64,000 bases of DNA from Pseudoalteromonas rubra (GTDB lineage: Bacteria > Pseudomonadota > Gammaproteobacteria > Enterobacterales > Alteromonadaceae): positions 620,001-684,000 of the forward strand of contig NZ_PNCJ01000005.1 in assembly GCF_005887115.1 (NCBI RefSeq). Direction: 5' to 3'. The position numbers and the translations under genes are program-made. The notes below the pieces were generated by a model that worked only from the letters and a program-made list of their open reading frames with translations, ran no database searches and was not told the DNA's origin. This document shows positions 25,916 through 35,494 of this stretch, piece after piece. Position 1 is the stretch's first letter; each line of letters begins with the position of its first letter.

Positions 25916-28522
25916 TTAATCCTGATGCGCCACACCGGCACGATAGAACGCAGCCAAGTGTGATTGCAGACGAGCCTGACCCGCTCCATAGCCTAAAGTA
26001 CTGTCATCGGCATTGGCCAGTGCTACCACACCTGTTTTGGTATATGGGTTATAGGTCATAATGGTATGAGTGCCCGGGTCTCCGCCATCATGGCCGACAA
26101 ACGGACCTTGCCAGAACCAAAACAGCCCTTGTGTGTCCATCCAGTAGGTGGGGACATCGGTTTGCACAGACAACATAGTTGCAATACTTTGCTCACTCAA
26201 GACGCTGGTATTGTCCAGTGTGCCTCCCTGACTGATGGCAATTAAGAAACGAGCCAGATCATGCGCGGTGGAATTCAGGTCACCGTCAAAAAATGTTGGG
26301 TAACTGAACTCCTCGACATAGTGGATCTCTCCCTCGTCATCGATTGTATATTGCGGCGCTTTTGGATTATCTTGGGACAACTGCGTGTAATCCCAGTGTG
26401 TGTTCTGCATGCCCAGTGGCGCAAATAAGTTTTGTTGCATATGTTCTACCAGGCTGATGTTAAGCAAATGCTCCACGGCATATCCAGCCAGGCCAGCACC
26501 AACATTACTGTAGTTGTGCACGCTGCCAGCTGGGACAGAACCTTGTGCAACAAACACATCGTCACTGTAATAACGTCCTCCTTCAAGCAAATACGCTTGA
26601 AAAAACTCGGTAGAGTCCGTAATCGTGGTCTCTTCACATGCCTCATGACCGCCTTGGGCATATAAAGACAGGTTTGTGCCGTGTATATAATAACTACAGT
26701 TGTATTGCACGGTATCTGCTATTCCAGAAGTATGGGTGACCAGATGACGCAAGGTCAGAGTTTGTTCTGCGTTCGGATGCACCACTTCAAATGGCAAATT
26801 CATCTCAGACAGAGGGGTGTCCAGATTGAGTCTGCCTTGCTCAATAAGCTGCATCAGGCCTGTGCCCATCACCGCTTTACTGGTCGAACCAACATTCAAT
26901 GGCGTATGCACTGTCATGGCTTGATTGGTCTCAAGGTCAGAAACACCGTAACCCTTTTCGAAAATAACCTGGCCATCTTTAATCACAGCCACAGCCACTC
27001 CCGGAATGCCCATCTCGGTAAGGCTCTGAGTGAAGTTCTGGTCTACGTCGGTAAAGTCAAAGCCGCGACTCGGTACCACACCCGATGTTTGTATTGCATA
27101 ATCAAGCACGTTGTCAGACATCCATTCGACTTCTTTAGTCGCATAAACGGGCAATGAGATATCAGGCGTCACGCCTGCGACTTCAAGCACCTGGTCGTTA
27201 AGGTCTGAATAAGTTTGATGGCTCAACGAACCAGTCCAGCCATTGGGAAGCTTAAAGTCCAGTGCATCTGACACAGCTCCATTGGTCGCGCCGCCGATCA
27301 GAGTCACATGTGGCAGGGATTTGAGGGTTTGAGTCAGCACTTCGCCTGCGCTGTAGGCCAGCTCGCCGGTCAGCACATACACGGGTTTAGTATAAGCCTG
27401 GTCGGGGGCCGCTTTGAGTGTTAATGCCTGCTTATCCTGCTGATAATCGGCATTAAGGATCTGCTTGTATGCCACCGTCTGTGCTTTGTCATTAAAGAAT
27501 CGCGCAATTTCCAATGACACACCATCAAACCCGCCATCATTTACTCGCAGATCAATGATGATCCCATCGCTGTCAGCCAAGTCTTTCATCACTTCGGCCA
27601 TTAAAGTGCGGGTATCTTCAATATCTTGCTTCGCATGCGGAATAACCGCAAAGAACTCATCAACCTCAGTCTCTTCGTTCGCCAGCATCGCAGCCTCACG
27701 GTCTATCCGAATATACCCTAAATTGCCTTCCAGCTTACCCCACCCCAGCGCATTACTGTCTTTGTATCGCGTCAGCTTTTTATCTAAAAGGTACAAGCCA
27801 GTCATTTTGGCAAATGCATTCAACTGCCCGTCATAAGCTTCGTCGATATGATCTTCCCACTCATCGCCATGGCGTTGCTGCATAAGCCAGGCTAAATCTT
27901 CATACAACTCGGTGCCACCTTCACCCGAGATCTCAAAACGTTTGTCATCTGTGAGTGACACATGCGTGTCGTCAAAATCTTCAAGCATGGCCTCAAACAC
28001 GTTCGCAAGCTGCTCCGGTGATGTGTCGGCACTGATCTGTGGCCGGTACGCCGTATAGGCCGCCTGCCAGTCAATGCCCCTTAGCTCAAAAAACGCATAA
28101 TAGTCGTTAAATGTGTGCCAGAAGTACTCAAAGTTTGCCACCGGATCATCACCGCTGAGACGCTGCTTAGGTCTGCATTGCTCACGCATTTCAGGCTGCT
28201 TTTCAAACACCCAATCGTTAGTCGCATAAGTGGTTAACGTTAATGTTGTTTTGTCACTTTGGAGATGCTGATCCAAATCCTTCAGTTCTTTATAAGGATG
28301 TGCTTCAACCAGCACACAACCGTGACTGTTGTACTGAAAACGTCGCAGATGATCCCTGTCAAACTGCCATAGATTGCCAGTTCCCTGCTGCACCCATACT
28401 CCGCGATGTTTCGCCAGCTTATGATCATCCCTGTCACTTCCGCACCCTGCCAGCACCAATGCTGCACTAACCAGACTAAGTGGCATCCACCCTTTCACTT
28501 TTTTACCCATCGAGTCAAACAT
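25916..28522 (-). CDS. S41 peptidase-beta-lactamase-type fusion lipoprotein
   Basis: The 868-residue protein has a lipobox LAGC (Cys27). Residues about 125-465 form an S41 (C-terminal processing/tricorn type) protease: FWHTFNDYYAFFELRGIDW, IIIDLRVNDGG near 321 and the putative catalytic Ser391 in ELAYSAGEVL. Residues about 490-860 form a second serine hydrolase of the beta-lactamase class C clan: SxxK at 546-549 (STSK), YSN at 671 and GHDGGDPGTH near 825. Both catalytic sets look intact. The N-terminal 90 residues after the lipobox are a separate beta-rich domain. AAGGACGAAGGT precedes the ATG. Substrates are unknown. Confidence 0.88.
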   Translation of the reverse strand: MFDSMGKKVKGWMPLSLVSAALVLAGCGSDRDDHKLAKHRGVWVQQGTGNLWQFDRDHLRRFQYNSHGCVLVEAHPYKELKDLDQHLQSDKTTLTLTTYATNDWVFEKQPEMREQCRPKQRLSGDDPVANFEYFWHTFNDYYAFFELRGIDWQAAYTAYRPQISADTSPEQLANVFEAMLEDFDDTHVSLTDDKRFEISGEGGTELYEDLAWLMQQRHGDEWEDHIDEAYDGQLNAFAKMTGLYLLDKKLTRYKDSNALGWGKLEGNLGYIRIDREAAMLANEETEVDEFFAVIPHAKQDIEDTRTLMAEVMKDLADSDGIIIDLRVNDGGFDGVSLEIARFFNDKAQTVAYKQILNADYQQDKQALTLKAAPDQAYTKPVYVLTGELAYSAGEVLTQTLKSLPHVTLIGGATNGAVSDALDFKLPNGWTGSLSHQTYSDLNDQVLEVAGVTPDISLPVYATKEVEWMSDNVLDYAIQTSGVVPSRGFDFTDVDQNFTQSLTEMGIPGVAVAVIKDGQVIFEKGYGVSDLETNQAMTVHTPLNVGSTSKAVMGTGLMQLIEQGRLNLDTPLSEMNLPFEVVHPNAEQTLTLRHLVTHTSGIADTVQYNCSYYIHGTNLSLYAQGGHEACEETTITDSTEFFQAYLLEGGRYYSDDVFVAQGSVPAGSVHNYSNVGAGLAGYAVEHLLNISLVEHMQQNLFAPLGMQNTHWDYTQLSQDNPKAPQYTIDDEGEIHYVEEFSYPTFFDGDLNSTAHDLARFLIAISQGGTLDNTSVLSEQSIATMLSVQTDVPTYWMDTQGLFWFWQGPFVGHDGGDPGTHTIMTYNPYTKTGVVALANADDSTLGYGAGQARLQSHLAAFYRAGVAHQD

Positions 28523-28695
28523 ACCTTCGTCCTTTCCATTTGATTACAATCCAGCTCAGAGTGTCTGAGCTGGTCCTAATGAAGAGACTTAAGGCTAAAT
28601 GAACGAGGTGCGCAATTCTGTAGAATGCTTAGCTAAGGTTGTTCAACTCTGTAGCGAACTGTCAGGAAGTGTGCCTGATTGTGGCATTTATCCTC

Positions 28696-30084
28696 TTAGA
28701 GCTGATATTTTATATAAACTTTCTCACTTTGTTCATTATGCTGTAAAAACCATATGGATGTCTGCCCTGTGTTGTTGAGTAAAACGACTTTTCCTGGCTT
28801 ACCTTTGACCGATAACGCCAATGGCTGGCTGCGTCGTGACAGACCAGTCTTGCGTTCACCAAAGCAAAGCATTAGGTTTTGTTCGTCATCAAAGAAAATC
28901 AGATCGCTGAGCCCGTCATTGTTGATATCAGTCACGCGAAACAACCAATCTTGCGACATTTGCCGCAAGTCCAGTGCCATGTGAAGTGTTTTACTGGCAC
29001 GGCGCTGTCGTTTGAACTGCCCGTCATTCCCCTGCAGATACAGGTTAAAGTCTAGCTCAAGCACTCTGTCGGACATCAGAGACAATACACTGCTCAGTCC
29101 CACTGACGCACTGACACTATAAAGGTCTGGACGTCCGTCACCATTGAAGTCTCCATACCCAAAGTGAAGTAGCTCATCGTCCATCTTCACTATTGCAGCG
29201 GCGGTGTCTGAGACTTGCCAGACTCGGGTTGCAGGGTTCAAAAACCCGGGGAATACCAGGATCCGGTGGGAGTCTCCTTCCCCCGACTCCTTAACGAGTA
29301 CATCGATAATCCCGTCGCCTGTGGCATCCAACAAAGCACCAAACTGGCGAGATTTATCTTCGTCTGCTGCAGCAAATGACCAGCTTTGTAGGTTGTCCGA
29401 AAACCCGGCTTCAGTGCGCTTAAGCGCGAATATCTGCTCACCGATAACAAACGTCAGATCCATGTGCTTGTCCTGATTGATATCCTGAAGGGCAAAGTGC
29501 GCTGGCAATGAAATTGTCAGTGCATAGTTTTCAGACTGATGCGTACTCAAGGCGTAGGTGTGCTCAAGCTTCACCTGCTGTCGCTGAAAACTGCCATCCT
29601 GTTGTTGTAGTAACAAAGTTAACTGACCAAAATACGGTAAGATAAAATCACTCAGGCCGTTTTCGTCCAGATCCATACTGAAACGAATATCTCGCAGTGT
29701 ACTCAGCAACCAGTGAGGACTTTGCTGATATAAATGCGGTGCTTTTACAAGCGGCATTAGCCCGGTGTTTGTATATCGATATATGCCATCTTCAGCCAGT
29801 ACCACTGGCACCGGCACAGATTCATCGGCCAGCCTCACCAAGTCCATCGCCACGGCCTTAATACCGGTTGTCCTGAGTGTTTTCAAAAATTGATACCCGA
29901 CTTTGTCATACCGATAGGTTTCAATATCTCCCGACTCCCCTGCTAACCACAAATGCCGCGTCTCTTTGTGCTGCCACTGTAACGGCGGTGCACTTCCCAA
30001 CATCTGCGCCTGTGCCGGGCATGGGAGCCCCAAGATCCCTGCAAGCAATAACAACAACCAGTAAAACCAAGGTGGTAAATTCAT
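28696..30084 (-). CDS. Secreted FG-GAP/VCBS repeat protein
   Basis: From the ATG at 30084 (GAAGGA site upstream) a signal peptide (to about CPAQA) leads to a beta-propeller-like protein. Calcium-type loops of the FG-GAP class recur: DLDENGLSDF, DINQDKHMDLTF, DATGDGIIDVLV, DFNGDGRPDLYS and DINNDGLSDLIF. Such propellers bind ligands or partners outside the inner membrane. The gene starts just past the stop of the ABC permease, so it is likely the third gene of that operon. What it contributes to transport is unknown. Confidence 0.85.
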   Translation of the reverse strand: MNLPPWFYWLLLLLAGILGLPCPAQAQMLGSAPPLQWQHKETRHLWLAGESGDIETYRYDKVGYQFLKTLRTTGIKAVAMDLVRLADESVPVPVVLAEDGIYRYTNTGLMPLVKAPHLYQQSPHWLLSTLRDIRFSMDLDENGLSDFILPYFGQLTLLLQQQDGSFQRQQVKLEHTYALSTHQSENYALTISLPAHFALQDINQDKHMDLTFVIGEQIFALKRTEAGFSDNLQSWSFAAADEDKSRQFGALLDATGDGIIDVLVKESGEGDSHRILVFPGFLNPATRVWQVSDTAAAIVKMDDELLHFGYGDFNGDGRPDLYSVSASVGLSSVLSLMSDRVLELDFNLYLQGNDGQFKRQRRASKTLHMALDLRQMSQDWLFRVTDINNDGLSDLIFFDDEQNLMLCFGERKTGLSRRSQPLALSVKGKPGKVVLLNNTGQTSIWFLQHNEQSEKVYIKYQL

Positions 30085-30086
30085 TT

Positions 30087-32618
30087 TTATTGTCCTTCTT
30101 TGAGTAATCCAATGGGGCTGCGGCATAGTTGTTTGCGACTTAGCAAGATACCGCTGGCGGCAATGGCCAGTGCGATAGAGAGCGCCTCTACCAGCATCAT
30201 CAATACGCTGCCCTGATAGGACATCGCCAGATTCTGCTGATAAAATGCATCAACAAAGCTGTATATGGCTGCAACAGCACATAAAGTGGGGATCAAAGTG
30301 ACCGTTAGCCACTCAATCAAAAGGATCCTGAGGCCCTGGTTTTGTGATAAGCCAAAGCTCAATAACAATCCGTTGCGGGTCTGATCTTTTTCCATATGAG
30401 TCCGAATGGCCGCAACCATCAGAAGATTGCTCAGCAAAGCAATAAACACGCTGTAGCTCACAACCAATGCAATCAGAGCCCTGACCTGACCACGTATTTT
30501 ATCCAGTAACGCATCCAATGTGACCAAACGGAGCTGGGGGTGTGCACGCCATAACTCCCCAATCGCAGAAGTGCCCGCTGCGTTGAGTTCAATGCTACCC
30601 ATATGATAAACAGGCCCACTCGAAAGAGGTGCTCTGCTTTGTTGCAGAACAAACCAAAAGGTCACCGAGCTTCCACCTGGTTTAAATTGATGCACAGAAT
30701 TGATTGTGGCTGTAACCCGCTCACCAGCGACATCGAAATGGACAGTGTCCCCAAGCGACAGTGCCAACTCAATGAATACTTCATGGTCGACAGAGACACC
30801 CACCTGTGAAGGGGTCGTATCCCAGCTTCCCTCTGTCAGCCTGGTATTTTCTGGAATATCAGCATGCCAGTGCAAATTGATTGGCTGTTCCAGACGGCGC
30901 TGTGTATCACTGGGCTGCACATCTCGTTCAGCCACCGCAACGTCGTTAAAGTGGGTCACCTGAGCCAGCTGAAAGGGCTGCATTTCTTTGATACTGCCCT
31001 GATACCGATCAACAAACGCTTCGAGCGCTGATTTTTGTGCCTCATTGGCACGACTGACAAACACATTGCCCTGATTCTGATAAAGGTAGAGCTCCAGCAT
31101 ATTGGTCACATCCCGGCCCATATTGATACACAGCAGTAATAAAGTCACACTTAGGCCTAGCGCCGTGATTTGTACCAACTTGACCGACATCCGCTTACGT
31201 AACAGCAACATGCTAAAATGCGCCAATACCCAACGTTTTGGCATCAGATAGCCACTGAATTTCAGCACCAGCCAGGTGACAAACAAGACCAATACCACAC
31301 ACAAACCCAATCCACCCAACAGCATGCCACTGAGTAGCCAGTTGTCGGTATAAATCAGGATCAGTGCAACCAGCAGTCCAACCGGGCTGCACACCGCTAA
31401 CCAGCGCATATGCTTTTCCTCAGTGCACTGTTCAATCAGTGAACGAATATCACCTCTGAGCAACACCAGCCACATAGGCAGTGCTATAAAAAAGTACACG
31501 GCGGTCGCCAATGCAAGGGCACTAAGCAGATCTTGCCAATGCCAGTGCAGCGCGAACCCATCAACATAAAGTTGCGCCAGATGGCTCACACCATAGCTTG
31601 CCAGCAAGGCGAGCAAGAGTGCGGGGACCACACTGAGAATAAGAATGATTGCACCAGCACTGATTGCTAAAGCAGGCAACATACGACGCTCCATACCACA
31701 GGCCAGCAGTACAGAGACGCTTTTTTTAAGTGGCTGGATCTGTACCTGGCTGCAAAGCCACAGGATCAACACGGTCAAAAGCACAATAAGCAAACTGAGT
31801 AACCCAAGAAAGTTCTGCACCCGCTCCCAGACTTTGGCAAGGGGATAGTTGTTCAGGGATTTACTGATCACCTGTACGCTTGGTGCGCTTGACTGAAATT
31901 GCTCGATGGCGGCGTTAAGCCCAGTATCGTGCAGCATCAGAGCTCTGTTCAGATGTGGCGCTAGATCATCGCCGGACAGACTCAACTGAGATACCATAGC
32001 ACGCATATCACTGCCCAGGCCTTCAAGGATCCTATCTGGCTCTAGCAACAACAGCGCGGAAACTCGCAGCGGCACACCGTTTAGTTCAAGTGTATCTCCC
32101 AGCTCCACGGCCAGGGCCGCTGCTAACCTTGGCTCAAGCCAGATTTCACCTAGCCCTGGGCCTTGCTGCATAAGCCGCGCATCAAGCCCTTTACTATCAC
32201 TGATGTGAATGTCTCCCTGAAGCGGGTAGCTGCTATCCACGGCCTTTAGAATGGCGCTCTGATGCTGCGCGTACTTGCTGAGCGTCACACGGTACTGAGA
32301 CTGCATACTGTATTGAGTCGCATGTGTTGTTATCCAGTCCAGCTCCGCCTGTTGCCATGGCCGCCTTACTGTCACTTGCGTGTCTGCACCCAGCGTCGAT
32401 TGTAAATTTTGCGCTAAAAATCGCTCTACGCCCTGCCCCAGCAAGCTACTCAGTAACAAATAAACAAATAACACACACAGGGCTGCGAGTGTCAGCCAAT
32501 ATTTACCTTGTAGAATCTGCCTCCAGAGCAAGGTATTGAACACTCTGAGCGCATGGATCGGCGAAACTGTTTTGTGGCTAACCACCAAATTGGCTGGCAC
32601 CGTCTGTGCTAATGGCAT
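30087..32618 (-). CDS. Large ABC permease with FtsX-like domains
   Basis: The 843-residue protein has the ten-helix layout of the YbbP/large FtsX class: one helix near 40-65, a periplasmic domain, a first group of helices (about 265-400), further helices (about 415-500), a second periplasmic domain and a terminal group (about 715-830). FtsX-like stretches such as LLSVLLACGMERRMLPALAIS and DQTRNGLLLSFGLSQNQGLRIL occur. It overlaps the ATPase gene by 10 bp. This type acts mechanically on periplasmic lipids or peptides; the substrate is unknown. Confidence 0.85.
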   Translation of the reverse strand: MPLAQTVPANLVVSHKTVSPIHALRVFNTLLWRQILQGKYWLTLAALCVLFVYLLLSSLLGQGVERFLAQNLQSTLGADTQVTVRRPWQQAELDWITTHATQYSMQSQYRVTLSKYAQHQSAILKAVDSSYPLQGDIHISDSKGLDARLMQQGPGLGEIWLEPRLAAALAVELGDTLELNGVPLRVSALLLLEPDRILEGLGSDMRAMVSQLSLSGDDLAPHLNRALMLHDTGLNAAIEQFQSSAPSVQVISKSLNNYPLAKVWERVQNFLGLLSLLIVLLTVLILWLCSQVQIQPLKKSVSVLLACGMERRMLPALAISAGAIILILSVVPALLLALLASYGVSHLAQLYVDGFALHWHWQDLLSALALATAVYFFIALPMWLVLLRGDIRSLIEQCTEEKHMRWLAVCSPVGLLVALILIYTDNWLLSGMLLGGLGLCVVLVLFVTWLVLKFSGYLMPKRWVLAHFSMLLLRKRMSVKLVQITALGLSVTLLLLCINMGRDVTNMLELYLYQNQGNVFVSRANEAQKSALEAFVDRYQGSIKEMQPFQLAQVTHFNDVAVAERDVQPSDTQRRLEQPINLHWHADIPENTRLTEGSWDTTPSQVGVSVDHEVFIELALSLGDTVHFDVAGERVTATINSVHQFKPGGSSVTFWFVLQQSRAPLSSGPVYHMGSIELNAAGTSAIGELWRAHPQLRLVTLDALLDKIRGQVRALIALVVSYSVFIALLSNLLMVAAIRTHMEKDQTRNGLLLSFGLSQNQGLRILLIEWLTVTLIPTLCAVAAIYSFVDAFYQQNLAMSYQGSVLMMLVEALSIALAIAASGILLSRKQLCRSPIGLLKEGQ

Positions 32619-33271
32619 GGTGTCAGCCTCCCATGACTGAGGCGATAAGCGCAGTCCATTTTCCTTGCCAGAGCCATATCATGCGTCACTAAAATCAATG
32701 ACGCGCCGCTTTGTCTGGCGCCTGCCAGCATGAGCGTGATCACCTGTTCTGCAGTTGTCTCATCCAGATTACCGGTTGGCTCGTCTGCGAATAATATTCG
32801 AGGCTGGACACTCAGAGCCCGGGCAATCGCGACTCTTTGTTGTTCACCACCACTCAACTGAGTCACCCTCTGGTCCTGCCGTTCTTCCAATCCCATCTGC
32901 GTTAGCCAATGGGCAGCCAGCTTTGTGGCATCTTTATTGCCCCGCAGCTGTAGCGGCAATGCGACATTATCGAGGGCATTTAACTCAGGTAATAAATGAA
33001 ATTGCTGGAATACAAAACCGCACTGGGGCAGTATCTCAGAGGGGGTTAGTGTCTGATTTTCAAATCGGTAGCACACGCGACCCGATTGCGTTATTTCCAG
33101 GCCTGTAAGCAAAGACAACAAGGTTGACTTACCGCATCCGGAAGCACCAACAATAGCAATATGTTCTGCGGCTTCAACACGCAGTGACAATGCATTGATC
33201 AGTGGTAATTGAGTACCATTATGTAACTGTATGGTGTGGCTTAGGTCGTTGACCTCGAGTGACAGAGCCAT
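32609..33271 (-). CDS. ABC transporter ATPase, YbbA/LolD-like
   Basis: Walker [16 protein letters not shown]-loop [11 protein letters not shown], signature [15 protein letters not shown] and Walker [14 protein letters not shown] are complete. The length (220 residues) and the pairing with a very large permease point to the YbbA/YbbP type rather than MacB. It is the first gene of a three-gene operon with the permease and the FG-GAP protein. Confidence 0.92.
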   Translation of the reverse strand: MALSLEVNDLSHTIQLHNGTQLPLINALSLRVEAAEHIAIVGASGCGKSTLLSLLTGLEITQSGRVCYRFENQTLTPSEILPQCGFVFQQFHLLPELNALDNVALPLQLRGNKDATKLAAHWLTQMGLEERQDQRVTQLSGGEQQRVAIARALSVQPRILFADEPTGNLDETTAEQVITLMLAGARQSGASLILVTHDMALARKMDCAYRLSHGRLTPCH

Positions 33272-33382
33272 GCCTGAATCCTTGAATCATTAATCGTGGA
33301 TCCAGCATGCGCTCTTAGGTGTGAAAGGAACGTGAAATAACAACAGCGATTTGTCATGTAGTCACACAGCAGCGCATCATAT

Positions 33383-33730
33383 CTATTCGGTAATCAGTGA
33401 CTTTATTTTGCATTCTTTAGAAGACAATCCTGCCCAGTCAGCGCCTTCATCACCGTAAATAAGTACCTTGGTCCCTGCGTGATAAGCCGAAAGTGCAGCA
33501 CTATAGACATTACTATTGGTACTGGATGCTTTATCCAGCCAATAGCCGAATGGACAATTTTCTAACCCTGCGCCAATTTGCGATTCCAGTCTGATTAAAA
33601 AGACGTTATCGGTATAGTCCGCCCAAGTATAAAGCTTATCAATTTTAAAATACCCACCGCTCGTCACAGTTGCCTGAGCTCCCAGTGAAAATAGTGCCAG
33701 AACACTGGCAAAGAAAACGCTTTTTTTCAT
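33383..33730 (-). CDS. Small secreted protein of unknown function
   Basis: From the ATG at 33730 the protein has a signal peptide (MKKSVFFASVLALFSLGAQA) and a mature domain of about 95 residues with two cysteines (ENCPFGYW, SKECKIKS) likely to form a disulphide. It is rich in aromatic residues and threonine. I do not recognise the family. An in-frame ATG 32 codons upstream gives no signal-like leader and was not used. Confidence 0.7.
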   Translation of the reverse strand: MKKSVFFASVLALFSLGAQATVTSGGYFKIDKLYTWADYTDNVFLIRLESQIGAGLENCPFGYWLDKASSTNSNVYSAALSAYHAGTKVLIYGDEGADWAGLSSKECKIKSLITE

Positions 33731-33927
33731 TTTTATCACTCCATTTTTTATACAGCACACATCACCTGACAGCGAATACCTTGCAGCCAAACAACAGCTT
33801 AACCTATTTTTGATAGTATGATTCATTTTTTCAATGATAAATTCCCTTTATACATATCTGAGACCATCGGGCAGCTTAACACGGGTTTAGCCACAATCTG
33901 ATGACAAGCTTAATGCAATGAGCAATA

Positions 33928-35289
33928 TTAATCCTGAATCTCATTGAGTAAAGGGCTGAGCTCAACGTTCGCCTTGAGTCTCGAGGCTATCAAATATAAT
34001 CCAGCCAGCTTGCGATGAATAAACAGAGCATCTACCGGTGGGGTGTGCCACTGCCGGGACTGAGTGCTCAGCTCTTTGCCCTGTTCACTGATCTGCTTTG
34101 CCAGACCACTTGAGGCAAAGTCAAAAGGTCCGTTTGCTCTGAGTGGTGAAATAGCCAGCTCAAACAAAGACAACACGGCATTTTGGTAGTGTGTATCTAT
34201 GTCATCAGAAAAGTAGCCTATCTCACAAGCGGCCTCTTTTAGTTTCTGTCGGTTCTGCTCAGCGCCGGCCTGAAGGAGCTTTTTGTAATCCAGGCACAGT
34301 GAGGGAGAAATGGTCCTGGTGGCACCAAAGTCGAGCAGTACAATCTGATCTGTGTCACGGTTGTACTGGTAATTGGCCAGATTAGGATCTGTCTGTACCA
34401 TTTTTAACTCAAACAGTTCGGTGAAAAACAAAGCTATCAAGCGATAAGCTAACTGGTCGCGCTTTGCCTGCGGTAAAGACGTCATAGCTTCCAGCGGCTC
34501 ACCCTGAACAAACTCCATCGTTAACAGGTGTTTTGAACTCAGCGCAGGATAGCTCTTTGGTACCTTAAAATGTGGGTTATGTGCAAGCGCCTGCTCAAAT
34601 GCACTCAGCGCTTTTGCTTCCTGATAATAGTCGGTCTCCACCAGCAGCTGCTGCTTAGCTTCTTCCACAAGTGGCGTTATGTTCAGAGTTTTTGGCAACA
34701 AACCAGAGAGCTTGATCAGGCTAACCACATTATCTACGTCACTGTGGATACTGTCGGCGACACCTGGATATTGTACTTTAATCGCCAACGGCAAACCCTG
34801 CTCAGAAGTTGCCTTATGGACCTGACCAATTGACGCACGGGCAAAACTATTTAACTCAATATGGCTAAACTTATCCAGCCAGTCGGGGCCCAGCTCTTTT
34901 TCCAGGGTCGCAACCAATTGCTTGTGTGGCATCGGGGCCGCATCAGAGCGGAGTCGTTCAAGTAACACAGACAGCTCAGCAGGTAACAGCTCACCGGCAT
35001 CCATAGACAATAACTGGCCTAATTTCATAGCCGCACCACGCAGGTGAGATAACTTCTCGGCTACCGCATGGATATTACCTGGCTGTAGCAGTAATTCAGA
35101 TCGACTTGCCTTTTGACCACTTAACGCCTGCTTAGCCCCTGCAATCATCACATTAGAAGCAACTTTACCCGCCAGACCGCCAAAATGTGCGAGCCTGCTT
35201 AACCTGCCCGATGGAACGCGCCGCGATTTGTTATTCAAATTTCCACTCCTGTGTCTTGGTGTAACTCTTTTTACGTACGATCCCGACAT
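33928..35289 (-). CDS. ABC1/UbiB-like atypical kinase
   Basis: The ABC1/UbiB/COQ8 signature is present: the KxGQ motif in MKLGQLLSMDAGELLP near 85, the ATP-site lysine in LAIKVQYPGV near 165, then LLTMEFVQGEP, DPNLANY (catalytic Asp/Asn region) and LLDFGATRTIS. These proteins are ATPases or kinases tied to ubiquinone and lipid metabolism. No ubi genes are nearby, so this is a paralogue of unknown target rather than UbiB itself. The ATG at 35289 is preferred. Two membrane helices found at the UbiB C-terminus are not evident. Confidence 0.88.
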   Translation of the reverse strand: MSGSYVKRVTPRHRSGNLNNKSRRVPSGRLSRLAHFGGLAGKVASNVMIAGAKQALSGQKASRSELLLQPGNIHAVAEKLSHLRGAAMKLGQLLSMDAGELLPAELSVLLERLRSDAAPMPHKQLVATLEKELGPDWLDKFSHIELNSFARASIGQVHKATSEQGLPLAIKVQYPGVADSIHSDVDNVVSLIKLSGLLPKTLNITPLVEEAKQQLLVETDYYQEAKALSAFEQALAHNPHFKVPKSYPALSSKHLLTMEFVQGEPLEAMTSLPQAKRDQLAYRLIALFFTELFELKMVQTDPNLANYQYNRDTDQIVLLDFGATRTISPSLCLDYKKLLQAGAEQNRQKLKEAACEIGYFSDDIDTHYQNAVLSLFELAISPLRANGPFDFASSGLAKQISEQGKELSTQSRQWHTPPVDALFIHRKLAGLYLIASRLKANVELSPLLNEIQD

Positions 35290-35354
35290 TTTGTTCAGAT
35301 GGTGAAAAAAAGAATATATCACAGCAAATTTGTAATCAATTTACCAGCAAAAGA

Positions 35355-35367
35355 CATCTTGTAGCCC
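35355..35367. repeat. 13-bp direct repeat, left edge of the SIR2-M48 island
   Basis: CATCTTGTAGCCC here matches 42280-42292 exactly. The two copies bracket the AT-rich island. Both are preceded at short distance by AGCAAAA. They may be the attachment-site or insertion repeats of a mobile element, or two copies of a short repeated element; no integrase is present inside. Confidence 0.4.
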
Positions 35368-35494
35368 ACTGTTTGTAATGTCATATTAAGAATTTATTAG
35401 TTCTAATCCATTATAAATTATAGCATTACAAAAAATAACAGAATATAACTGCTAAGAACTTAATTTTTGACCCGTATATGACCCGCTCTTTTAT

